DNA of 47,613 nucleotides from assembly GCF_000698145.1 (NCBI RefSeq), contig NZ_BAXB01000027.1:1-47613 (forward strand), in the 5' to 3' direction. Position numbers and translations under genes: made by a program. Of the stretch, positions 1-9,242 are shown piece after piece. The DNA comes from Geomicrobium sp. JCM 19039. Lineage in GTDB: Bacteria; Bacillota; Bacilli; Bacillales; Marinococcaceae. Position 1 is the first letter of the stretch. Each line of letters begins with the position of its first letter. The notes beneath the pieces are model-generated. The model searched no databases. It had not been told where the DNA came from and saw only the letters and a program-made list of their open reading frames with translations.

Positions 1-126
1 TAGCCAGGAGACAAAAACGTGAACCGATGTTGCACTTATAGTTCGGACTGCAAGCATCCGCCTGCAGTGGAAAGCAACAACAAACTGCGCAATTAGGAAA
101 ATCTTAAGTTCATTCTATATAGATCG
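1..126 (+). repeat. Long interspersed repeat, copy A (3' part only)
   Basis: Positions 1-126 match the 3' ends of the copies at about 14.08-15.06 kb and 25.11-25.78 kb. The copy has the 'tagccaggag' start, half of one 58-bp unit (ACCGATGTTG at 23), the CTGCAGTGGAAAG segment and the AATTAGGAAAAT core at 91-125 ending in CTATATAGATC. It may extend to the left of the window. From 127 to 337 I see no gene; 169-204 contains AAGCGATT/AATCGCTT inverted arms of unknown meaning. Confidence 0.8.
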
Positions 127-337
127 AGTTCGGTCGTTCGCGTTCACGAGTAACTTAGAGTGTGAGAAGCGATTTTTTCAGTGAGCTACATAATCGCTTT
201 GATGGGACGGTGATATCCGAGAAAGGTTAAGAGTATCTAGAAAAGTATGCTACGTACATTTTTGAACTGATCTTTTTATATTATGATAAAATTATATCAA
301 TTCCGATATCTTTATTAGTAAATAAGGAGTGATGATC

Positions 338-1513
338 ATGAATGACGTGTATATCGTAGATGCAAAAAGAACGGCTATTGCCACATTTTTGGGAACGTTA
401 AAAGGACAATCAGCGGTTGATATCGCTGTGCCTGTTGCAGAATCGATACTAAAATCAACAGGAATCCCTTATGATGCAGTTGATGAAGTAATTGTTGGCA
501 ATGTGTTTAAAGCGGGCCTAAAGGGCAACCCTGCAAGGCAAATCGGTGTGCGCTCGGGGCTGAGTGTGGAAACGCCAGCAATGACCATTGATAAACAATG
601 TGCTTCTGGGCTGAGGGCGCTGACGCTCGGTGCGACGCAAATTGCTGTTGGAGAAGCGGGACTCGTGTTAGCCGGCGGAACGGAGAGCATGACACGTGTT
701 CCAAGACTGTTATTTGGTTCAAGAGATGGTCAGAAAATGGGCGACACGAAGCTCGTCGATGCGCTTACATACGACGGCTTGCACTGTGCGATGGAAAACT
801 ATCATATGGGTGTGACTGCTGAGAATCTCGTCGACCAGTACCGGATTTCACGTGAAGAGCAAGACGAGTTTGCGCTAAACAGTCAGAATAAAGCGCTAGC
901 TGCTATTCAAGCAGGCAAGTTTGAAAAAGAGATTGTTCCGCTCGCGGTCCAACAGAGAAAAGAAACCCGCACATTTCACGTAGATGAAGGTCCTCGGGAT
1001 ACGACGCTCGAAAAGCTGTCGAGCTTATCACCGGTTTTTAAACAGGGAGGGTCAGTTACTGCAGGTAACGCCTCAGGCTTGAATGATGGAGCGGCGCTAA
1101 CACTGCTTGCGTCTAAAGAAGCTGTCGAGCGTTACGGACTCACTCCGTTAGCGAAGATCACGTCGTATGCCAGTGCGGCTGTCGACCCAGCAATTATGGG
1201 AATTGGACCTGTACCAGCGACAAAGCGAGCATTGGAAAAAACGAAATTGAGCTTAGAAGACATTGATTTGTTCGAACTGAACGAGGCGTTTGCGGCACAG
1301 GTGATCGCTGTGAACCGTGAGCTTAAAATTCCTGATGAGAAGATTAACGTCAACGGTGGAGCGGTTGCACTGGGCCACCCTGTAGGCTGTTCGGGCGCAA
1401 GAATTGTCGTCTCTTTACTTCACGAGCTTCATCGGCAAAAGAAGTCACATGGGTTAGCTAGCCTTTGCGTCGGAGGTGGGCAAGGGGTTACCATCGTCGT
1501 GGAAGCTGTTTGA
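338..1513 (+). CDS. Thiolase family protein (acetyl-CoA C-acetyltransferase)
   Basis: Condenses or thiolytically cleaves acyl-CoAs (acetoacetyl-CoA to and from two acetyl-CoA, or beta-ketoacyl-CoA cleavage) in the cytosol. The 391-residue length is typical of the family. Visible motifs are the nucleophile Cys near residue 88 (DKQCASGLRA), NEAFAAQ, the catalytic His in GGAVALGHPVGCSG and the second Cys in CVGGGQG. The start was chosen as the ATG at 338 because AAGGAG at 324-329 lies 8 bases upstream; a GTG at 329 overlaps that site and an ATG at 332 is too close. The gene stands alone, unlike the second thiolase of the window, which sits in the fad operon, so it may serve acetoacetate, ketone-body or polyester metabolism. 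Substrate chain length cannot be read from the sequence. Confidence 0.92.
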   Translation: MNDVYIVDAKRTAIATFLGTLKGQSAVDIAVPVAESILKSTGIPYDAVDEVIVGNVFKAGLKGNPARQIGVRSGLSVETPAMTIDKQCASGLRALTLGATQIAVGEAGLVLAGGTESMTRVPRLLFGSRDGQKMGDTKLVDALTYDGLHCAMENYHMGVTAENLVDQYRISREEQDEFALNSQNKALAAIQAGKFEKEIVPLAVQQRKETRTFHVDEGPRDTTLEKLSSLSPVFKQGGSVTAGNASGLNDGAALTLLASKEAVERYGLTPLAKITSYASAAVDPAIMGIGPVPATKRALEKTKLSLEDIDLFELNEAFAAQVIAVNRELKIPDEKINVNGGAVALGHPVGCSGARIVVSLLHELHRQKKSHGLASLCVGGGQGVTIVVEAV

Positions 1514-1519
1514 TATCGA

Positions 1520-1554
1520 GCAGTGCTTGCTAAAAAACGGCAGGCACGCTTTTA
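1520..1554. terminator. Hairpin between convergent thiolase and TauE-like genes
   Basis: GTGCTTGC and GCAGGCAC (one G-T pair) form a stem separated by an A-rich loop, followed by GCTTTT. It lies in the 38-base gap between two convergent genes, so it could terminate both. Confidence 0.5.
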
Positions 1555-2349
1555 TCCGAAAATCATCATCATGACAACGAGCACTAACAGAAGTAAGTAT
1601 ATTTTGGAGAATAGACCATCTGGAAGTTTTTGCGCGATGATTCTCCCTAAAGGAACTCCTGCAAATCCACCAAGCGTGAAGCCGAGGAGCGCAGGCAAGT
1701 AAATAAAGCCGATCGTACTGCCAGGCATGCCTTCAGCTTGTAATCCTGTAATGAGGTACGTAATTGAACCTACAATGGCAATGGGTAAACCTAGCGGGGT
1801 TGCGAGTGCAACGGCGTGTAGCATTCGTAGCCCCCGCTTTCGTAGGTAGGGGATGGTCATTAAGCTGCCACCAATACCTAACAGTGTGGAAACAAAACCG
1901 ATAACGATGCCGCTAATGGCGCCGGTGGATTTCTTCGGATAGGTGAAAGCATGTTCTGTAAAGGCATTTGTAAACGTCCGCTTTGCGACGTTTGAAATGA
2001 TCACATAAATAAGAAATGCGATAAATACATAGCGTAATCCGTCACTCGGCACGTAACTGGCAATGACACCGCCAACGAATGCCCCCATTGAGATCGTCAA
2101 CACGAAAAACCGAAAAATCGGCCATTTAACATTGTTTTGACGAGAATGATTAAGTGTTGAATTCAAGGAATTGATAATCATTACCGCGAGAGACGTTCCG
2201 ATGGCTGTGTGCATGAGGTAAGATGCAGGGATTGATTCAGGTAATAATGCAAACAAAATCGGTACAACAATGAGTCCACCACCTAAACCAAACAGGCTAG
2301 AAAGCACCCCAATGAGTACGCCAATAATCGTAAAAATTAAAATGGACAC
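1552..2349 (-). CDS. TauE/SafE family sulfite or anion exporter
   Basis: Polytopic membrane protein of about 265 residues with roughly eight hydrophobic segments. The two family signature regions are visible as an inverted pair: FGLGGGLIVVPIL near the N-terminus and LGIGGSLMTIPYLRKRG in the middle. Family members move sulfite, sulfoacetate, taurine-derived anions or other small organic anions; the substrate cannot be assigned here because no sulfur-metabolism gene is adjacent. The start was placed at the GTG at 2349, 8-9 bases after GAAGGAG; the GTG at 2358 directly abuts that ribosome site. It converges on the thiolase gene. Confidence 0.88.
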   Translation of the reverse strand: MSILIFTIIGVLIGVLSSLFGLGGGLIVVPILFALLPESIPASYLMHTAIGTSLAVMIINSLNSTLNHSRQNNVKWPIFRFFVLTISMGAFVGGVIASYVPSDGLRYVFIAFLIYVIISNVAKRTFTNAFTEHAFTYPKKSTGAISGIVIGFVSTLLGIGGSLMTIPYLRKRGLRMLHAVALATPLGLPIAIVGSITYLITGLQAEGMPGSTIGFIYLPALLGFTLGGFAGVPLGRIIAQKLPDGLFSKIYLLLLVLVVMMMIFG

Positions 2350-2402
2350 CGGCCCCACTCCTTCCTACCCGAACGTTACAATACCCCTTGATTGTAACAC
2401 GC

Positions 2403-2897
2403 CTATGATGAATAGCGATGGAGAATGAGCGGCTCACCTTGTGAGCGAACGAAACAAAAGTCGCGAGACAAAAGGTGATTCATATGTTGAGAGTCGTAGG
2501 ACGAGTTGCGAAAAAAAACTTTTGCTGTCACGTATAAATGCTTCACGTTCATCCATTGAAAGTAGTGGACGATCTTTTTTAGAAATAACTCTCTCATCGT
2601 TAAGCTGTCAAAGCTCGTTTCGATATACATTTCTTCTACAACTGCGAAGTTTCCCCATTCCTTCACCCCATCATCTATTTGTGACAACACCTTCAATACT
2701 GAGGAAACATCTTTAGAAATTCCTTTAGAAGGCAATTTAGACATGCTCGTTTCATTGAACAAATAATACTGACAAGAGCCAATGGTAATCATTTCTTCAG
2801 CTCCGATGTCAAAATATTGCAATGTCAAATAGCCAATCATGTAATTGTCTTGAGGGTGAAGTGACATGGATCCGCTAATTTCAAGGTAATGGTCCAT
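2403..2897 (-). CDS. Hypothetical protein, about 164 residues
   Basis: I do not recognise this family. The product starts MDHYLEISGSMSLHPQDN, is soluble with no signal peptide or membrane segment, and is mixed alpha/beta in character. Its C-terminal part (a helix, then HLYVTAKVFFRNSSYD and a region ending RSQGEPLILHRYSS) has a faint N-acetyltransferase flavour, but the acetyl-CoA loop is not evident. The start at 2897 is supported by GGAAGG 8-9 bases upstream; upstream in-frame TTG (2915) and ATG (2906) codons are less well placed. It is monocistronic. A short TGCCTG-GA-CAGGCA palindrome lies just upstream at 2924-2937 and could be an operator. Confidence 0.6.
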   Translation of the reverse strand: MDHYLEISGSMSLHPQDNYMIGYLTLQYFDIGAEEMITIGSCQYYLFNETSMSKLPSKGISKDVSSVLKVLSQIDDGVKEWGNFAVVEEMYIETSFDSLTMRELFLKKIVHYFQWMNVKHLYVTAKVFFRNSSYDSQHMNHLLSRDFCFVRSQGEPLILHRYSS

Positions 2898-3102
2898 ATT
2901 TGTCATCCTTCCCAATTTGGTACTGCCTGGACAGGCATAGATTACCTAGTTGTAAGAAAATACGATAAAACAATGCAAATGGATGCATCAATCGCACAAA
3001 TTAAGCATTAAGACCTATTTTTCCGACAGTAATCGTCAGTACACTTCGGGGTGAGTTCGTGCATAGTTTAGCATCAAGGGGGCGTTTATCTGAGACATTC
3101 CA

Positions 3103-3318
3103 ATGACTTTTTTTAATGATTTAAGACGCTCGTTAAAAACTTTTGAACGTGATTTTAATCATCGGTTCTCTGGAATGAACAAGAGAATTGATGAAGCAGA
3201 CCGTCGCTTTCAACAAATCGATGAGCAGTTCGAAAAGGATACAGATGAACGATTTAAGCGAATAAATCGAGGGTTCGAACGGTCAACGGATTCTTGGTCA
3301 GATGAGTATAGGAACTAA
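3103..3318 (+). CDS. Small charged coiled-coil-like protein, 71 residues
   Basis: Encodes a highly charged, all-helical product, MTFFNDLRRSLKTFERDFNH..., with repeated D/E-R-F-K/R-x-I units (DRRFQQIDEQFEK, DERFKRINRGFER) that suggest a short coiled coil. There is no signal peptide or membrane segment and I cannot name a family. A stop codon lies just upstream in frame, so the ATG at 3103 is the only start, but the nearest purine-rich site (AAGGGGG) is about 20 bases away, which weakens the call. The stop codon lies inside the following terminator stem. Confidence 0.5.
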   Translation: MTFFNDLRRSLKTFERDFNHRFSGMNKRIDEADRRFQQIDEQFEKDTDERFKRINRGFERSTDSWSDEYRN

Positions 3319-3357
3319 AAGAACAAGCCGAGGTGAGTCCTCGGCTTGTTCTTTTTT
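3317..3357. terminator. Strong bidirectional terminator
   Basis: A perfect 17-bp stem (AAAAGAACAAGCCGAGG and its complement) around TGAGT, with A- and T-runs at both ends. It ends the small plus-strand gene at 3318 and the minus-strand manP gene at 3356. Confidence 0.9.
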
Positions 3358-5287
3358 AGCGTATTTCATCTAAGTGCTCGTAGATGTCGTCCATTGATGT
3401 TGCTTTGGACAAGTCTTCTCTGAATTCATCGTCCATTAGTTTTCGTGAGAGTAGTTGCAGGATTTTAAGATGGTCATCGCCTTCTCTTTCTTTTGGAACA
3501 GCAATCATAAAGATGAGTGTTGCATGCTCACCATCAAGACTGTTCCAATCGACACCGTCTCGTTGAATTCCAAAGGCAACAGCAGGTTCTTTTACGTGAT
3601 CAGACTTTCCGTGTGGGATCGCAATCTGCATGCCTAACCCCGTTGATCCTTCAGCTTCACGATCAAGGATCACTTGTCTGAATGCTCCTACGTCAGTAAT
3701 GACATCCTCTTCATGCAGTTTGTGGATGAGTTCATCAATGATCCCATCGCGTGTGTTGCTTTGGAGCGTAGGTACAATTAAATCTTTGTTGATCAGGTCT
3801 GTGAGTTTTTCGAAAGAGACCGTCGAAGGCTGAGCAGGTGCAATTTGTTCCTTCGCTTGATCATTAGACGCACTCCCAGCAGGGGCTGACCCGGTGTTCT
3901 CTGTTACGGTTTTCTTTATGAGGTTCACAAGTATAGCTGTAATGACAGAACCGATCAATATTGCCACAAAGAACATAATCACACCTTCGATTGCACCGAG
4001 CACACCGACGATCGGACCGCCGTGGGCAACGCTGCCGCCAACATCAGCAGCCATTGCAATCGCTGCTCCGGCCATCGAACCAATCATGATGGTAGGAATG
4101 ACCCGAAATGGGTCTCTCGCAGCGAAAGGAATTGCACCTTCTGTAATTCCGAACAATCCCATCGTAAATGAGGCTTTTCCAGTTTCCCTCTCGGACTGGT
4201 CGTATTTTTTGCGGTTGATAAATGTTGCGAGACCGAGTCCGATCGGTGGGATTGCAATTGCAGTTGCTACAGCTCCCATAATGGCCAAGTTTCCTTCGGT
4301 AATCATCGCAGCACCGAATAAAAAGGCAACTTTATTGACCGGCCCCCCCATGTCAAAGGAAATCATTGCTCCAAGAATTAAGGCGAGTAATATGGCATTC
4401 GTTCCTTCTAATCCTTCTAGCCATTGGGTCAAACTATCAAAGACGAAGGCAACAGGCTCTCCGATGACAAAGACGAAGAGAAGTCCGACGATGAGTGAGG
4501 ACAGAACAGGGATAAAAATAATCGGCATTACTGGCTGCACCGCTTTAGGTACAGGAATCTTCTTAATTAAGAGGGCAACATAGCCGGCGAGAAAACCGGC
4601 AATAATCCCACCGATAAACCCTGCTTCTGCTTCACTGCCGTAGATGGAACCGTCAGCTGCAAGCAAACCGCCGATCATTCCTGGCGCGAGTCCAGGCCGG
4701 TCGGCGATGCTCATTGCGATAAAACCGGCAAGAATTGGAACCATAAACGTAAAGGCACTTGCTCCGATGGCTTCGATAATGCTCCAGACGGAGTCTTCTG
4801 GAACAGCCATTCCATCTTCGGTAGGCACGCCACCTAGTGAGATGGATATGGCAATGAGTAACCCGCCGACGACGATAAACGGAATCATAAATGAAACACC
4901 GTTCATAAGGTGGCGGTAAATCGGGTTTTGTTGCTTGTCTTCATTCTTTGTTTCTTGTCCATTACCGGTTTGGATTGTCTTGGCATTACCTTGTAGAATT
5001 TGCTCGATAAGTTCTTTCGGTCGATGCACACCGTCTTGTACACCGACTTCCACGTAGGGGAGGCCTTGAAAACGGTCTTTCTCAATCGTTTTATCCGCTG
5101 CGAAGATAACGCCTTCTGCATTTTGAATATCGGAAGACGTGAGCACGTTTTCCGCACCGACAGAGCCTTGTGTTTCAACTTTAATTTCTACGCCGAGCTC
5201 AGCGGCTGCTTTTTGTAAGTTCTCAGCCGCCATGTATGTGTGGGCGATGCCAGTGGGGCATGCCGTTACAGCAACAATTTTCTTCAT
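3356..5287 (-). CDS. manP: Mannose-type PTS transporter EIIBCA (ManP)
   Basis: Fructose-family PTS permease of 643 residues that imports and phosphorylates mannose (or fructose). Domain order is IIB (residues 1-100, phospho-Cys in TACPTGIAHTYMAA), a linker, IIC (about 120-460, roughly ten membrane segments, including SFDMGGPVNKVAFLFG and FGITEGAIPFAARDP), then IIA (about 495-643, phospho-His in IAIPHGKSDHV). Order, length and wording closely follow B. subtilis ManP. The start is the ATG at 5287 after AAGGAGGGAG. It lies 91 bases downstream of manR, with manA upstream, which supports mannose rather than fructose; the product would be mannose-6-phosphate for ManA. A cre-like sequence lies in the 91-base gap. 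Confidence 0.9.
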   Translation of the reverse strand: MKKIVAVTACPTGIAHTYMAAENLQKAAAELGVEIKVETQGSVGAENVLTSSDIQNAEGVIFAADKTIEKDRFQGLPYVEVGVQDGVHRPKELIEQILQGNAKTIQTGNGQETKNEDKQQNPIYRHLMNGVSFMIPFIVVGGLLIAISISLGGVPTEDGMAVPEDSVWSIIEAIGASAFTFMVPILAGFIAMSIADRPGLAPGMIGGLLAADGSIYGSEAEAGFIGGIIAGFLAGYVALLIKKIPVPKAVQPVMPIIFIPVLSSLIVGLLFVFVIGEPVAFVFDSLTQWLEGLEGTNAILLALILGAMISFDMGGPVNKVAFLFGAAMITEGNLAIMGAVATAIAIPPIGLGLATFINRKKYDQSERETGKASFTMGLFGITEGAIPFAARDPFRVIPTIMIGSMAGAAIAMAADVGGSVAHGGPIVGVLGAIEGVIMFFVAILIGSVITAILVNLIKKTVTENTGSAPAGSASNDQAKEQIAPAQPSTVSFEKLTDLINKDLIVPTLQSNTRDGIIDELIHKLHEEDVITDVGAFRQVILDREAEGSTGLGMQIAIPHGKSDHVKEPAVAFGIQRDGVDWNSLDGEHATLIFMIAVPKEREGDDHLKILQLLSRKLMDDEFREDLSKATSMDDIYEHLDEIR

Positions 5288-5334
5288 GTTTTCTCCCTCC
5301 TTGTTCCAATCATACTACTTCGTAAGAGGGAGAA

Positions 5335-5348
5335 TGTAAGCGTTTTTT
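5335..5348 (+). promoter_or_regulatory. Candidate cre (CcpA) site upstream of manP
   Basis: TGTAAGCGTTTTTT matches the cre consensus TGWAARCGYTWNCW at 13 of 14 positions. It lies in the manR-manP gap, about 50 bases before the manP start. Catabolite control of manP is known in B. subtilis; this site is inferred from sequence only. Confidence 0.45.
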
Positions 5349-5378
5349 TACCGGAATGGTGTGCACTTACGGAAACTA

Positions 5379-7249
5379 TTAAAGTAATTCAAAAATGGAA
5401 GAAGCATTTGTCATGACGGTAAATCGGTGAATACGGTCAGGGTGGTCACTCAATTGCGAGATCTCTCGGAACAACTGCTTCATGTCTTCACCGTATTGAA
5501 GATCAGCGGCGATCAAGAGAACGATACGGACTTGGTTGCCGTCCCAATCAATGGGTTCGGGTAAGATGCCCATTTTCACAGTAGGTGTAAACACGTGATC
5601 GGGACTTCCGTGAGGGATGGCGATGCCGCCGCCGATATATGTAGACGACCGCTGTTCTCGAGCGAATGTACTCTCCATGTAAACGGTATTAACTCTGTCC
5701 GTGTCTATGAGTGGTTGTACAAGGTCTTCTATTACTTGAAAACGATGAGTGGAAGATAAAAAATGGATATTATCGGCACTGCCTAACAACGTTTTGAGTG
5801 CAGACACTTCGGCTTTTGCGTGTTGACGATTGCCTGAGTTAGCATGTCATGCTCATGAGCTTTTAAAAATGGAGATACGACAATGACAGGTTTTTCAGCA
5901 GAGTTTATCGGTACGGTTGAGACAATCAGGTCGACTTCCGCGTACCGGATGTGCTCTGGCTCTGAATATGTTGAAACAATGGTGACAGAATGATTTAACT
6001 GTTTAATTTTTGCTTCTAATAGTTTGCTCATGCCGCGACCCTCTGGACATACAATCGTGATACGCACAGGGTCTTCAACCCGATCGTCCAAGTGCTCAAG
6101 CGCAACTTGGAAATGAATCGTTAAATACGCGACTTCATCATGATGCCAATTGAGGGACAGGTCTAATCGTTCTAGCGATTGCAAGATCATCTCAAACAAA
6201 TACGGGTATTGTTTACGCACATCAAACACTAGCGGATTGTGCATACGGAAATTTTGCTGAATGCGGATTAAGCTTCCTTCTAAGTGGAGTGCAAGAGAAC
6301 GAAATAGATTCTGGTCATTTCTGAATGGATACCCGGTTCGTTCGGTTACATCATCCATTAATTGGTTTGTAAATCGTAAGGTTGAATCACTCAAAGTGAG
6401 TGTTAGAAAGCTGTGCTCTGAAGAAGACTCATTCAATTCAATACGAGCACTTTGGAAATGGTAAAACAAATAGCGCTTCTCGGCACTTTTCCACCGAATG
6501 TTGAATAAAGATTCTAACTGGTGGATAAGGTCGTTCATGTAATCGGGGTAACAATTGTCATGTTTACCCATCATTATGAAGAATTTCTGTTTCATTCGTT
6601 TCTCTGATAAAAGAATATGAACGATGATCGAAGTTCTGGCTCGGTAGGTGAGCGTCCAATTCCGCTCTTTCTCAATAGACCGAATGACTCGTTCGACAGC
6701 GGCCCAGTCAAATGGGGAGAACCAGTCTCGAATCTGGCCCGAAGCCTGAAATGATCGATGGAACAGCTCGGCAAGAAAGGAGCGGTGATCTTTTTCTTCA
6801 CCGGTGATGACAATGCCGACATTCGGTTTTCGTTCCAACCCGATGCCGAACTTCTGCATTTGAACGGCAACACCTGTTAAATCTTCACGAATAACGGAGC
6901 GGCTCACATAAAAATGGTCGGCAAGTTGTGTAACGGTCAGCGAATCACGCGTTGATACTAACATTCTCGCAAGTTCATCGTGACGGTTTGTTTGCTTAGG
7001 GGCTCGTTCAGATGAGAGTAACTCTCGTAAGCGATCGGCTTCTTCATCGGTTTGATCGAGGTACACGCCCTTACTCTGTTTTCTAACGACGCGTCCGAGC
7101 TGATGCGATTGAAAATATTCATCGATAGCCGACCACTCATTACGGACGGTTTTATCCGAGCAATTGATCGTCTCGGCAATTGCCTGAATGGATACAGGGC
7201 CGTTCTGGACGAATAGATAGAGAACAATGGCCACTTGTCTTGAAGTCAT
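5379..7249 (-). CDS. manR: Mannose operon activator ManR (frameshifted)
   Basis: PTS-regulated transcription activator of the mannose genes. The 5' frame (7249-5783, 488 residues) gives an N-terminal helix-turn-helix region (SIQAIAETINCSDKTVRNEW, then a second HTH TVTQLADHFYVSRSVIRED), two PRD domains and a GatB-like IIB segment (ITIVCPEGRGMSKLLEAKI). The IIA-Fru domain (GIAIPHGSPDH with phospho-His) lies in the next frame, 5807-5379. Together they give about 623 residues, the usual ManR length. One extra A in the AAAA run complementary to 5814-5817 would join them through TQKAEVSALKTLL. This could be a sequencing indel, a true mutation, or a split two-gene arrangement starting at GTG 5807. 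The start at 7249 has AAGGAG; manA ends 11 bases upstream. Confidence 0.85.
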
Positions 7250-7260
7250 AGTGTCGCTCC

Positions 7261-8220
7261 TTAGTTTGGATGGCTACAAATGATCGTCATATCCCCGTCC
7301 ATCACAATATTTCTCAAATCATTCGGTAGAAGAAAGTGGTCACCAGCCGCAAGAGAAAATGCTTGTTGATTCGTGTGACACGTTCCTTCCCCCTGGACGA
7401 CCGTTGCGAGCAGATAAGATCCTGGGCGTTCAAATTGAAATTCTCCTCTGACCGATAATTCGTAAACGGAGAAGGATGGCGCTTGGACAAGTCGGTTGAT
7501 AATGCCTCCAGCAGATGCAGAAATGGTCGTGTTATCTCGGCCTATCGCTTGTTTATCGGGTGTGTTCGTTACTTGAATGGCTTTGTCTAAATGTAATTCG
7601 CGTTTCTTGCCATCGGATTCAACTCGGTCAAAGTCATACACACGGTACGTCGTGTCGGAACTTTGCTGTGTCTCGAGAATGATAATCCCCTTGCCGATGG
7701 CGTGAATCGTGCCGCTCGGAACGTAGACGAAGTCTCCTTTTTGAACAGGCACTTTTTTCAATAAACCATGCCAGTCTTCTTCAGCAACTTTCTTCTGAAA
7801 TTCTTCCGTTGTTTCGGCGTGATGACCGAGGATAAGTTCTGAACCAGGACGAGCATCGACGACGTACCAGCATTCTGTTTTTCCGTAGGCTTCATCGTTT
7901 TCGAGTTGTTTTGCTTCATCATCATTCGGGTGAACTTGCACAGACAGATCATCTGTAGCATCTAAGAGTTTAACGAGCAGTGGGAACTCCTCGCTCGTTA
8001 AGGATTCACCAAATAAGGCAGGTTCATCTCGGTATAAATCGCGAAGTGTCACGTTGTCATACCGCCCTCCCTTGACGATGCTCTCTCCATTTCGGTGCGC
8101 GGAAATTCCCCAGCACTCCCCTGTGCGTTCATAAGGGAGCGTATACCCGAAAGACTGCAAGTTGTTTCCTCCCCAAACACGGTATTTAAATACAGGTGTA
8201 AAAAATATTGGTTCATTCAT
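7261..8220 (-). CDS. manA: Mannose-6-phosphate isomerase, type I
   Basis: Zinc enzyme converting mannose-6-phosphate to fructose-6-phosphate, so it links ManP import to glycolysis. The 319 residues match the short Bacillus type I class. Zn-ligand regions are visible: SVQVHPNDDEA and GKTECWYV in the N-terminal cupin, and VPSGTIHAIGKGI further on, followed by a C-terminal cupin. It is the first gene of the manA-manR-manP run on the minus strand (GAGGAGTG before ATG 8220). A minus-strand promoter candidate, TTGCCA with a -10-like TACATA, lies around 8250-8280 and overlaps a GGCAATTGCC palindrome at 8274-8283. Confidence 0.93.
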   Translation of the reverse strand: MNEPIFFTPVFKYRVWGGNNLQSFGYTLPYERTGECWGISAHRNGESIVKGGRYDNVTLRDLYRDEPALFGESLTSEEFPLLVKLLDATDDLSVQVHPNDDEAKQLENDEAYGKTECWYVVDARPGSELILGHHAETTEEFQKKVAEEDWHGLLKKVPVQKGDFVYVPSGTIHAIGKGIIILETQQSSDTTYRVYDFDRVESDGKKRELHLDKAIQVTNTPDKQAIGRDNTTISASAGGIINRLVQAPSFSVYELSVRGEFQFERPGSYLLATVVQGEGTCHTNQQAFSLAAGDHFLLPNDLRNIVMDGDMTIICSHPN

Positions 8221-8273
8221 GAGTTGGTCACTCCTCTGTTTAACAATCTATGTAGAAACTATCATATTTGTTT

Positions 8274-8283
8274 GGCAATTGCC
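8274..8283. promoter_or_regulatory. GGCAATTGCC palindrome between manA and fructokinase
   Basis: A perfect 10-bp palindrome in the divergent promoter region. It overlaps the likely -35 (TTGCCA) of the minus-strand manA promoter. It may be an operator, but the binding protein is unknown. Confidence 0.3.
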
Positions 8284-8301
8284 TAATAGAAAACGTCCGA
8301 G

Positions 8302-8330
8302 TTGTTCTTGGAATCTCTGTTTGATATATT
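8302..8330 (+). promoter_or_regulatory. Sigma-A-type promoter of the fructokinase-SDR operon
   Basis: TTGTTC at 8302-8307 and TATATT at 8325-8330 are separated by 17 bases, 37 bases upstream of the fructokinase start. Confidence 0.6.
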
Positions 8331-8366
8331 AAAACTCAAGGAACACGACGGCGGAGAGTGATGTGA

Positions 8367-9227
8367 ATGGTTCGTATTGGTGGGTTAGAAGCAGGAGGAA
8401 CGAAGATGGTCTGTGCGGTGGCAGACGCAAAAGGTCAGATTGTTGCACGGGAGACATATCCGACAAAAACACCGGAGGAGACACTTCCACAACTCGTTCA
8501 ATTTTTCAAAGAGCAACAGATTGATGCGCTCGGAATTGGTTCATTTGGGCCCGTACATCTTCAAGACGACAATTACGGTGTGATCGGAAATACACCAAAA
8601 ATTCCATGGATTGGAGTGTCGCTCTATCGAGTGTTTGCTGATGAATTGAACATTCCGGTCAAGATCACTACAGATGTGAACGCAGCCGCCTACGCTGAGC
8701 ATCAAGAAGGAGCAGCCAAAGGGTTAGATAGTTGTCTATACATCACGGTAGGGACCGGAATTGGTGCAGGAGCGATTATGAACGGAAACGTTATGCAAGG
8801 GTTTTCTCACCCTGAAATGGGACATATTCAAGTGAAGAGAAACGTTGAAGATAATTTTGAGGGGATTTGTCCTTACCATAAAGATTGTCTTGAAGGTATG
8901 GCTTCTGGCCCTGCAATTGAAGCGAGATGGGGGAAAAAAGGGTCGGACTTGTCCGAAAGAGCAGATGTGTGGTCATTACAAAGTGATTACCTCGGACAAG
9001 CGCTCGCGCAATACACGTTCATGCTCATGCCAGAAAAGATTATCATCGGTGGCGGCGTGATGAACCAACCGGAAATTATGCCGAAGGTTCGTCAAGCGTT
9101 TCTTCGGCATTTAGGAGGGTATGTGGATATTCCTTCGGTGGCGTCGTTTATCGTTTCCCCTGGATTAAAAGGAGAGTCGGGGGCAAGAGGGGCAATTCTA
9201 TTAGGAAACGAAGCGTATAACGAATAA
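8367..9227 (+). CDS. ROK family fructokinase
   Basis: ATP-dependent sugar kinase of 286 residues, most likely phosphorylating fructose (possibly mannose). The N-terminal phosphate loop IGGLEAGGTKMVCAV, the sugar-binding region KITTDVNAAAYAE, the ATP motif YITVGTGIGAGAI and the ROK zinc site HPEMGHI...CPYHKDC (His plus three Cys/His ligands) are all present. The length and the LEGMASGPAIEARWG segment fit the ScrK/GmuE-type ROK fructokinases. The ATG at 8367 follows GGAG by about 10 bases. It is followed after 15 bases by an SDR gene and is divergent from the mannose operon; together they would feed hexoses into fructose-6-phosphate. Confidence 0.9.
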   Translation: MVRIGGLEAGGTKMVCAVADAKGQIVARETYPTKTPEETLPQLVQFFKEQQIDALGIGSFGPVHLQDDNYGVIGNTPKIPWIGVSLYRVFADELNIPVKITTDVNAAAYAEHQEGAAKGLDSCLYITVGTGIGAGAIMNGNVMQGFSHPEMGHIQVKRNVEDNFEGICPYHKDCLEGMASGPAIEARWGKKGSDLSERADVWSLQSDYLGQALAQYTFMLMPEKIIIGGGVMNQPEIMPKVRQAFLRHLGGYVDIPSVASFIVSPGLKGESGARGAILLGNEAYNE

Positions 9228-9242
9228 CGGAGGGATCCGAAC

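Noticed and set aside
3894..4583. Long plus-strand open frame of 229 codons inside manP
   Set aside because: It is antisense to the membrane domain of manP, with low-complexity Ile/Ala/Pro composition and no ribosome site; a shadow of the coding strand.
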